This document shows positions 1-5,753 of a stretch of 5,753 nucleotides of DNA, in pieces. Positions within the stretch are counted from its first letter, which is position 1. The number at the start of each line of letters is the position of its first letter. Source of the stretch: Flavobacterium sp. (lineage in GTDB: Bacteria; Bacteroidota; Bacteroidia; Flavobacteriales; Flavobacteriaceae); the NCBI GenBank assembly GCA_024709705.1, contig JANJWE010000202.1:1-5753 (forward strand), written 5' to 3'. Below the pieces are notes generated by a model, which saw only the letters and a list, made by a program, of their open reading frames with translations, did not search any database and was not told the origin of the DNA. Position numbers and translations under genes: made by a program.

Positions 1-1211
1 GTTTCGGTTTGCCACCACGTATCAACCAATGGGCATCGCTTCCCTCCTACATGGTCATTATACCAATGCCAAGCTTCTTCGTTAATAGGCTCTCCAACCG
101 ATCCAATCACTTTGAGTGATTTTAGTGGATACGATTGAACATAATCTATACTTTCTTTAGCCAAAGCTCGAATAGCTGTTGGAGCGGTATAAAATTGGGT
201 TACTTTATGTTTTTCAATTACTTCCCAAAATCGACTGAAATCCGGATAAGAAGGAACACCCTCAAAAATAACCGTTGTAGCTCCGTTCAATAAAGGTCCG
301 TATAAAATATAAGAATGCCCTGTTATCCAACCAATATCGGCTGTACACCAATACACATCATTTTCTTCATAGTTGAAAACATTTTTAAACGTATAAGCGG
401 TATAAACCATATAACCGGCTGTAGTATGTAACATTCCTTTGGGTTTACCGGTTGAACCGGATGTATAAAGAATGAATAAAGGATCTTCAGCATCCATAAT
501 TTCGGCAACATTATTGGGAATGGCATCATCTAAAAGCGGTTGCAACCAAATGTCACGACCTTCTTTCATATTTACCTTTTCATGGGTTCTTTTTACTACC
601 AAAACTTTTTCTACACAAGGCGATTTTTCTAAGGCTTCATCTATAATACCTTTTAAATCAATGGTTTTGTTACCACGATAACCACCGTCTGACGTAATGA
701 CCATTTTACATTCACTATCGTTTATTCTGGCAGAAACCGCCGATGCCGAAAAACCGGCAAAAACCACTGAATGAATGGCTCCTATTCGGGCACATGCCAA
801 AACAGCAACAGCCAATTCGGGAATCATGGGTAAATAAATACAAACCCTATCCCCTTTTTTAATGCCTTGATCACGAAGTACATTGGCCATTTTGGCCACT
901 CTCGCATACAGCTCATTATATGTAATATGTTGTGCCTCTTCATCGGGACTATTGGGTTCAAATATGATAGCCGTTTTATCGCCTCTTCTTGCTAAGTGAC
1001 GGTCAATACAGTTTTTTGTAATATTCACTTTGGCATCAACAAACCATTTGAATTGAGCTTCTTGCATATCAAACTCAAATACTTTGTCCCATTTTTGGTA
1101 CCAGGTAAAATTTTCATCGGCAATACGGTCCCAAAATTTTCGGGGTTCACGTATTGATTTTTTATACATTTTGAAATAATTCTCAAGGTCATGTATTTTA
1201 TAGTAACTCAT
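1..1211 (-). CDS. acs: Acetyl-CoA synthetase (AMP-forming), 3' end cut off by the window
   Basis: The protein converts acetate, ATP and CoA to acetyl-CoA, AMP and PPi in the cytoplasm. The frame is open from the ATG at 1211 to the left edge, giving 403 residues of a family usually about 630-650 long. The N-terminal ACS domain begins with MSYYKIHDLE and a typical KSIREPRKFW segment. The P-loop-like A3 motif YTSGSTGKPKG is at residues 249-259, SVGEPIN at 371-377 and WWQTE at 399-403, where the window ends. V372 and W400 correspond to E. coli/Salmonella Acs V386 and W414, the residues that restrict the acyl pocket to acetate, so acetate is the expected substrate. The C-terminal lid with its acetylatable lysine lies outside. 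The leader aaaacaaaaatc before the ATG is A-rich with no Shine-Dalgarno, as usual in Bacteroidota. It follows prpE on the same strand after a 97-bp gap that holds a candidate promoter. No internal stop or frameshift is seen. Confidence 0.96.
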   Translation of the reverse strand, partial: MSYYKIHDLENYFKMYKKSIREPRKFWDRIADENFTWYQKWDKVFEFDMQEAQFKWFVDAKVNITKNCIDRHLARRGDKTAIIFEPNSPDEEAQHITYNELYARVAKMANVLRDQGIKKGDRVCIYLPMIPELAVAVLACARIGAIHSVVFAGFSASAVSARINDSECKMVITSDGGYRGNKTIDLKGIIDEALEKSPCVEKVLVVKRTHEKVNMKEGRDIWLQPLLDDAIPNNVAEIMDAEDPLFILYTSGSTGKPKGMLHTTAGYMVYTAYTFKNVFNYEENDVYWCTADIGWITGHSYILYGPLLNGATTVIFEGVPSYPDFSRFWEVIEKHKVTQFYTAPTAIRALAKESIDYVQSYPLKSLKVIGSVGEPINEEAWHWYNDHVGGKRCPLVDTWWQTE

Positions 1212-1239
1212 GATTTTTGTTTTTATACTTATAATTATG

Positions 1240-1270
1240 TAAAAATAACGATTTTAACGGTTTTCAGCAA
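1240..1270 (-). promoter_or_regulatory. Candidate Bacteroidota-type promoter for acs
   Basis: On the minus strand a TTG (1270-1268) is followed after 20 bases by TATTTTTA (1247-1240). This fits the Bacteroidota -33 TTG / -7 TAnnTTTG consensus except for the last base. Transcription would start near 1235-1233, leaving a leader of about 22-24 bases before the acs ATG. This would let acs be transcribed separately from the upstream genes. The region is AT-rich, so a chance match is quite possible. Confidence 0.35.
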
Positions 1271-1286
1271 TGTATCTTTGCTAAAA
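1261..1286 (-). repeat. Imperfect inverted repeat between prpE and acs
   Basis: The minus-strand arms AGCAA (1282-1278) and TTGCT (1270-1266) flank a 7-base loop. Four more T:A pairs can form beyond a single bulged G at 1265's complement. The stem is weak, GC-poor and not followed directly by a U-run, so it is a poor intrinsic terminator. It overlaps the proposed -33 element of acs and could instead affect transcription start there. Confidence 0.3.
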
Positions 1287-1289
1287 TAG

Positions 1290-1299
1290 TATAGCTATA
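1290..1299. promoter_or_regulatory. 10-bp perfect palindrome upstream of acs, possible operator
   Basis: TATAGCTATA reads the same on both strands and lies 10 bases downstream of the prpE stop codon. Its centre is about 60 bp upstream of the acs transcription start proposed here, a typical distance for an activator site. Perfect 10-mers of A/T with a central GC are not rare in AT-rich DNA, and no regulator can be named. Confidence 0.2.
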
Positions 1300-1308
1300 T
1301 TATGGACT

Positions 1309-3204
1309 TTACTTTTTCTTAGTTGATTGATAACTTTCTGTAACTTCTTGAATTTCTGTAATGATAGTTTCATCATCTATAGTTGACGGAATTTGAAAAT
1401 CGGTTTTATCAACAATACTTCGCAATAATTTTCTTAAAATTTTACCGGAACGTGTTTTGGGTAAACGTTGTACAACTAGTACATTTCGTAAACATGCTAC
1501 TGCACCAATTTTTTCACGAATCAAATGAACAATTTCATATTCCAATTGAAAATGTTCTATTTCATTTCCGGTTTTTACAACTACCATAGCCAAAGGTATT
1601 TGTCCACGAAGCTCATCATTCACCCCTATCACAGCACATTCAGCCACAGCCGGATGTGAGGCTACAATTTCTTCCATTTCGGCAGTTGATAGACGATGCC
1701 CTGCCACATTGATTACATCATCTACCCTTCCGGTAATGAAAATATATCCGTCTTCATCTTTAAATCCGCCATCACCTGAAAAATAATAACCTGGAAATTT
1801 TTGTAAATAACCGGAATGAAATCGTTGACTATCATTCCATAAATCCAACATGGTTCCGGGTGGTAAGGGCAATTTTATAGCTACATATCCTTCTTCATTC
1901 GGATTCAATTCTTGTCCGTTTTCACCCAAAATTTGAATATTGTAACCGGTTACCGCTTTTCCGGCAGAACCTGGTTTGATAGGAAGATACTCCACTCCCA
2001 TCATATTGGCAATCATGGGCCAACCTGATTCCGTTTGCCACCAATGGTCAATTGCCGGCACCGGAATGTGCTCATTATACCATTCCAAAGTAGCTACATC
2101 ACAACGCTCTCCGGCTAAAAATTGGGTGCGTAAACACGACAAATCGTACTGCTTGATAAATTCTCCATTGGGATCCTCTTTCTTGATAGCTCGAATAGCC
2201 GTAGGTGCCGTAAACATCACTTTGACCTGATGTTCTGAAATGACTCGCCAAAAAGTTGAAGCATCGGGAGTTTTAATAGGTTTTCCTTCAAATAAAACCG
2301 TTGTATTTCTGTTGATAAGAGGTCCATAAACAATATAACTATGCCCAACTACCCAACCCACATCAGAGGCTGCCCAAAACACTTCACCGGGTTGAGCACC
2401 GTAAATGCATTGCATAGAAAATTTAAGTGCAGTTGCATAACCACCTGTATCTCTGACAATTCCTTTTGGTTTTCCGGTTGTTCCTGAGGTGTATAAAACA
2501 TATAAAGGATGTGTTGCATTTACAACTACACAATCGGCTTCTTCTGAACCATAAACCAACGCATCATAATCCACATCGTATTTTTTGAATGGAACTCGAG
2601 CCCCTAATTTTCGGTTAAAAACCACCACTTTTTTCGGTTTATGATGGGCCAGTTCAATGGCTTCATCTACCAAGGGTTTATAGGCGATTAAACGATCCAC
2701 TTCGATACCTGATGAAGCGGTTAAAATGATTCTGGGTTTGCAATCGTCGATACGAATAGCCAATTCGTGTGGAGCAAATCCACCAAAAACAACAGAATGC
2801 GTAACGCCAATTCGAGCACAAGCCAGCATGGCAAAAGCGGCTTGCGGAATCATGGGCATGTAAATTACCGCAGTTTCTCCTTTTTTAATCCCCAATGAAA
2901 GTAAACCACCGGCCAATTTGGCCACTTCTGATTTTACTTCATTATAAGTGTATTTTTTTACGGTTTGTGTAACCGGAGAATCATAAATGATGGCAATTTG
3001 TTCCCCATAACCGTCTTCAATATGTTTATCTAATGCTAAATAACACGCGTTTAATTCACCATCGGAATACCATAGCGGATACTCGTTTTTATCTTTTGAT
3101 AAAATGGTTTGTGGTTTTCTAAACCATTGGATATTTTCAGCTTGTTCTTTCCAAAATACATCCGGATTGTCTAGACTTTTTTGATAAAATTCTTTATAAT
3201 TCAT
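1309..3204 (-). CDS. prpE: Propionyl-CoA synthetase-type acyl-CoA synthetase (PrpE/ACSS3-like)
   Basis: This is a complete 631-residue AMP-forming ligase (PrpE is usually about 628) that should turn propionate, ATP and CoA into propionyl-CoA. The start is the ATG at 3204: the protein then opens MNYKEFYQKSLDNPDVFW, matching the PrpE N-terminus. A GTG at 3243 would add 13 residues that do not look like the family. Motifs include YTSGTTGKPKG (238-248), then RDTGG (251-255), a PrpE/ACSS3 signature where Acs has HTT.G. WWQTESG is at 388-394, SGDGG at 476-480 and the hinge/lid motif GRVDDVINVAGHRLS at 492-506. PKTRSGK ends at K588, the catalytic lysine acylated for control in Salmonella PrpE (K592). 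A364 stands where Acs has the pocket valine V386, consistent with a larger acyl group. It lies 66 bp after the response regulator and 97 bp before acs, all codirectional. Propionate specificity is inferred; acetate or other short acids may also be used. Confidence 0.9.
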   Translation of the reverse strand: MNYKEFYQKSLDNPDVFWKEQAENIQWFRKPQTILSKDKNEYPLWYSDGELNACYLALDKHIEDGYGEQIAIIYDSPVTQTVKKYTYNEVKSEVAKLAGGLLSLGIKKGETAVIYMPMIPQAAFAMLACARIGVTHSVVFGGFAPHELAIRIDDCKPRIILTASSGIEVDRLIAYKPLVDEAIELAHHKPKKVVVFNRKLGARVPFKKYDVDYDALVYGSEEADCVVVNATHPLYVLYTSGTTGKPKGIVRDTGGYATALKFSMQCIYGAQPGEVFWAASDVGWVVGHSYIVYGPLINRNTTVLFEGKPIKTPDASTFWRVISEHQVKVMFTAPTAIRAIKKEDPNGEFIKQYDLSCLRTQFLAGERCDVATLEWYNEHIPVPAIDHWWQTESGWPMIANMMGVEYLPIKPGSAGKAVTGYNIQILGENGQELNPNEEGYVAIKLPLPPGTMLDLWNDSQRFHSGYLQKFPGYYFSGDGGFKDEDGYIFITGRVDDVINVAGHRLSTAEMEEIVASHPAVAECAVIGVNDELRGQIPLAMVVVKTGNEIEHFQLEYEIVHLIREKIGAVACLRNVLVVQRLPKTRSGKILRKLLRSIVDKTDFQIPSTIDDETIITEIQEVTESYQSTKKK

Positions 3205-3242
3205 TTTTGTGTGTTGTATAAAATAGTGTAAATCATTCTTCA

Positions 3243-3277
3243 CTAATAGCTGAGGACTATTAACTAAGGACTAATCA
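3243..3277. repeat. Degenerate heptanucleotide tandem repeat (five units)
   Basis: Five consecutive 7-bp units start at 3243, 3250, 3257, 3264 and 3271 on the plus strand. All begin with CT and four begin with CTA, for example CTGAGGA at 3250 and CTAAGGA at 3264; the next heptad at 3278 again begins CT. AGGACTA recurs exactly 14 bp apart (3253 and 3267). On the minus strand four units end in TAG. The rightmost TAG is the stop codon of the response regulator, and the TAGs fall in all three frames. Within the array TAATAG (3244-3249) and CTATTA (3257-3262) can form a 6-bp hairpin. Function is unknown. Confidence 0.6.
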
Positions 3278-3642
3278 CTCGAAGAAAGCAATTCATTCAC
3301 TTGATCAACCAATTTTTTAATTGAAAATGGTTTCGTCATGTACGCATTGGCTCCTAATTGCATTCCTTTCTCAATATCACTTTCTTTGTTTTTGGCAGAG
3401 AGAAAAATGACTTTACAATGGGTTAATTTTTCATTTTTTTTAATCGATTCAATGGTAGCATAACCATCTACATTGGGCATCATAATGTCGAGAATAATTA
3501 CATCCGGCTGTTCTGTTTTTAAAATATCCAGAGCTTCTTGACCGTCTCGAGCGATAAACACTTCAAAATTTTGCTTTTTAAAAGTATATTCCAACGACAT
3601 GATGATGTTAGGTTCGTCATCTACTAATAAAATCTTTTTCAT
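3271..3642 (-). CDS. Receiver-only (CheY-like) response regulator
   Basis: This 123-residue cytoplasmic protein is one REC domain and nothing else. It opens with MKKILLVDDE, giving the acidic Mg2+ pair D8/D9. The phosphoacceptor is D52 in VIILDIMMPNVDG, the switch serine is S82 in FLSAK, and the conserved lysine is K104 in the YMTKPF motif, so all catalytic residues are present. The fold is complete at about residue 118 and the chain ends SSSD, leaving no room for a DNA-binding or enzymatic output domain. The ATG lies 2 bases after the stop of the histidine kinase gene, so translation is probably coupled and this is very likely the kinase's partner. Its stop codon TAG lies within a 7-bp repeat array. 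It may pass phosphate on or bind another protein; no output can be assigned from sequence. Confidence 0.95.
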   Translation of the reverse strand: MKKILLVDDEPNIIMSLEYTFKKQNFEVFIARDGQEALDILKTEQPDVIILDIMMPNVDGYATIESIKKNEKLTHCKVIFLSAKNKESDIEKGMQLGANAYMTKPFSIKKLVDQVNELLSSSD

Positions 3643-3644
3643 CT

Positions 3645-5753
3645 TTATTGTATTTTTTTGGGAAGTGTAAATGAAAAGGTTACGCCATTTTGTACGTTTT
3701 CAGCCCAAATCTTGCCTTTATGAGCTTCAATAATTTGTTTACAAATAGCTAATCCTAAACCACTTCCTATAGGTTTTTTTATATTTTGATTACTTGATTG
3801 ATAAAACTTGTCAAAAATCGATTCCAAATCTTCCGTATTTACTCCTTTTCCATTGTTAAAAAGATTCACTTTTACATATTCATCTTCTTTCTCTGAAAGG
3901 GTAATGATTATAATTCCGGCTTTTTCATCTGCAAATTTTATTGCATTAGAAACCAAGTTGGTAATCACTTGAATGATTCGTTCCTCATCATAAGAGAGAA
4001 GAGTAACATTCTGATTTTCATCAAATTCGACATGAATTTTTTTATTGGAAATCAATTGTTGCAGTGGCGAAAGCGATTTTGAGATGGTTTGAATTATATA
4101 TCCCGGTGTAGGATATATTTTTTGTTTCCCGGTTTCAAATTTTTCCAAATCCAAAATTTTATCAATCAAACGATTCAATCGATCGGATTCGGTGATAATA
4201 TTTTGAAGAAACTGCTTTTTGAGTTCTTCGGGTATTTCATCATCGTCATGCAAAATTTCACTCGCAGCCCTGATGGCAGTTATTGGCGTTCGTAACTCAT
4301 GGGTAACCGTATCCAAAAATTCATCTTTTTGTTTGTCTTTCAAAACCAAACTTTCATTGGCTTTTTTTAGTTGTGAAGAAAGTTCTTTTAATTCATTTGA
4401 CGTTTCCGTTAACTTTTTGTTTAGGGTAATATTTTCTTTTGATTCTTCTAAAATTTGGAGTACTTCGGGCAAACTGATTTTGTCTTCTTTTGTCACTCCT
4501 TCAATAATAATTTTAGCTGAAGCGGTACCGATATGACCGGTTAGTAAGTTTTCGGCAAACTTAATTAAACGGGAATCAGCCATTAGATGATCCGGTTCAA
4601 TCTGATATTTCATTTTGAAAAGCGATAATGCCCTTTTAGTTCGTTCTTCACCTAAAAATCGTTTTAAAACTTTTTCAATATCAGACACATAAGCAGTTCC
4701 TTTCCATACAAAAGCATTTTCGTGATTGGTAATGTATTTATCGATATCCACATACATTTCGGCATAATTTCGTTCACGATAATTTCCTTTAAAACTTACC
4801 GATAAAGCCATGTAGACCATTAGGTTAAAAAACAAACTCCAAAATAAAGCATGTGGCACCGGGTCTAAATAATCCAAACCAAATAATTGAAAAGGTTGTA
4901 ACGATTCAAATCCCCAAAATCCGTGTTTAAAAAATAGGCTTTCCGGATTAAGCGAACTCAAGAAAAAAGGCAATAATAGGGTGTAAAAACAGATTAAAAA
5001 ACCAACGAGTATCCCGGAGATAGCACCTATAAGAGAACCTCTTTTCCAGAATAAAGCTCCAAAAAAGGCAGGAGCCAATTGAGCCACAATTACAAAAGAA
5101 ATCAAACCTACAGATACCAGAGAAAAATCCATGATAAAGAAGCGATAATACAAAAAAGATAGTATAATCAAGCTGAAAATACCAATTCGACGAATCGTCA
5201 CAATTCGGCTTGTATTTCGTTCTTGATTGTCTTTTTGTAGCGAACCTAAAAATCCGTACGGTATCAACAAGTTATTGCTTAGCATATTAGACAAACTAAT
5301 AGACGAAACCACAATCATGGAAATGGCAGCCGAAAATCCGCCTAAAAAAACCAAAACAGTCATAAAATCATTGCCTCTGGATTGCGGAATTAGAAGGGAA
5401 TACAAATCAGAATTCATGGTCTGCCCTTCAAAAAGAATATTACCTCCCCAAGCAATTGGATAAACAAAAAGATTAAATAGTAACAAATAAAGCGGGAATA
5501 GCCAAATGGCTGTGTTTACATGTGATTCTCTATTGTTTTCAACAATACTCGTGTGAAATTGTCGAGGTAATAAAAAAATGGCAAAAAAGGAGAGTACAAT
5601 CAACATCATCCAATTTACCGCTCCTTCTAAACCTCCAATGGTGTTTCGTTCTTCAAAGTGAGGAAGAGTAACAGCTTGGTTGTAAATATCTTCAAAACCT
5701 TCAAAAACAAAAAAAGTAACATAAAGACCTAATAAAATAAAGAAAAAGAGTTT
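3645..5753 (-). CDS. Sensor histidine kinase with sodium:solute symporter (SLC5) membrane domain, 5' end cut off
   Basis: The frame stays open through the right edge, so the ATG at 5609 is internal; 702 residues are visible and the start lies outside. About eight hydrophobic segments remain of the SSS domain (usually about 13). They include the motif GGLEGAVNW followed by LLPRQFHTSIVENN, typical of SSS-type kinases such as CbrA and CrbS. After the last segment (about 4850-4790) comes a soluble region resembling a STAC linker, with LLTGHIGTASAK near 4545-4510. A charged coiled coil follows, and no PAS domain is seen. HisKA carries the phospho-acceptor histidine in THELRTP (codon 4301-4299). 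HATPase_c has an N box (NLVSNAIKF), an F box (IFDKFYQ) and a G2 box (GSGLGLAI). The G1 box reads NNGKG, with Asn at the usual Asp (codon 3857-3855). The gene precedes its likely receiver by 2 bases. The membrane domain may sense or transport a small acid; acetate or propionate is inferred from the neighbouring ligases only. Confidence 0.93.
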   Translation of the reverse strand, partial: KLFFFILLGLYVTFFVFEGFEDIYNQAVTLPHFEERNTIGGLEGAVNWMMLIVLSFFAIFLLPRQFHTSIVENNRESHVNTAIWLFPLYLLLFNLFVYPIAWGGNILFEGQTMNSDLYSLLIPQSRGNDFMTVLVFLGGFSAAISMIVVSSISLSNMLSNNLLIPYGFLGSLQKDNQERNTSRIVTIRRIGIFSLIILSFLYYRFFIMDFSLVSVGLISFVIVAQLAPAFFGALFWKRGSLIGAISGILVGFLICFYTLLLPFFLSSLNPESLFFKHGFWGFESLQPFQLFGLDYLDPVPHALFWSLFFNLMVYMALSVSFKGNYRERNYAEMYVDIDKYITNHENAFVWKGTAYVSDIEKVLKRFLGEERTKRALSLFKMKYQIEPDHLMADSRLIKFAENLLTGHIGTASAKIIIEGVTKEDKISLPEVLQILEESKENITLNKKLTETSNELKELSSQLKKANESLVLKDKQKDEFLDTVTHELRTPITAIRAASEILHDDDEIPEELKKQFLQNIITESDRLNRLIDKILDLEKFETGKQKIYPTPGYIIQTISKSLSPLQQLISNKKIHVEFDENQNVTLLSYDEERIIQVITNLVSNAIKFADEKAGIIIITLSEKEDEYVKVNLFNNGKGVNTEDLESIFDKFYQSSNQNIKKPIGSGLGLAICKQIIEAHKGKIWAENVQNGVTFSFTLPKKIQ

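Noticed and set aside
323..529. Minus-strand open frame of 68 codons inside acs
   Set aside because: It is out of frame with acs, whose own frame is open and clearly conserved through this stretch.
472..681. Plus-strand open frame of 69 codons
   Set aside because: It lies antisense within acs, has no recognisable domain, and is explained as a shadow of the strongly conserved coding frame.
1261..1286. Intrinsic terminator after prpE
   Set aside because: The core stem is only 5 bp, contains two G:C pairs and is not followed by a U-run on the minus strand, so it is reported only as an inverted repeat.
1976..2230. Plus-strand open frame of 84 codons, with similar ones at 1383-1589, 4089-4295, 4219-4536 and 5227-5463
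   Set aside because: All are antisense to prpE or the histidine kinase, have low-quality composition and no leader signals; none resembles a known protein.
3205..3273. Possible readthrough fusion of the response regulator to PrpE, since both are in the same frame with only one TAG between them
   Set aside because: The 22-codon link is made of degenerate heptamer repeat and leader sequence, PrpE has its own well-placed ATG, and nothing suggests UAG recoding. Same-frame placement occurs by chance one time in three.
5607..5609. ATG at 5609 as the start of the histidine kinase
   Set aside because: The same frame continues without a stop to 5753 and encodes another hydrophobic segment plus the conserved GGLEGAVNW of the SSS family, so the gene is truncated by the window.

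Overview
The window is AT-rich (well under 45% GC by eye). All four genes are on the minus strand, so transcription runs from the right edge to the left. Three features point to Bacteroidota, most likely a flavobacterium: low GC, A-rich leaders without Shine-Dalgarno sequences, and a candidate TTG / TAnnTTT promoter. This placement is inferred from style and protein character, not from a marker gene.

In transcription order the layout is as follows. (1) 5753-3645 is a 5'-truncated sensor histidine kinase. Its membrane half belongs to the sodium:solute symporter (SSS/SLC5) family, followed by a STAC-like linker, a coiled coil, HisKA and HATPase_c. (2) 3642-3271, only 2 bases downstream, is a 123-residue receiver-only response regulator. 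(3) 3204-1309 is a complete propionyl-CoA synthetase-type (PrpE-like) acyl-CoA synthetase. (4) 1211-1 is an acetyl-CoA synthetase (Acs) that runs off the left edge just after its WWQTE motif.

The gap between the regulator and prpE (3205-3270) is largely filled by a degenerate 7-bp tandem repeat that also supplies the regulator's stop codon. The gap between prpE and acs (1212-1308) holds a 10-bp palindrome, a weak hairpin and a candidate promoter. No intergenic stretch exceeds 100 bases. There are no RNA genes, mobile elements or CRISPR arrays.

Read together, the genes look like a short-chain fatty-acid activation module. A transporter-like sensor kinase may sense acetate or propionate, or their flux, and sits beside the two ligases that convert these acids to acetyl-CoA and propionyl-CoA. 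The arrangement recalls the CrbS/CrbR 'acetate switch' that controls acs in Vibrio and pseudomonads. The difference is that the regulator here has no DNA-binding domain, so the route from the sensor to the acs and prpE genes cannot be seen in this window. That missing output step is the most interesting open point.
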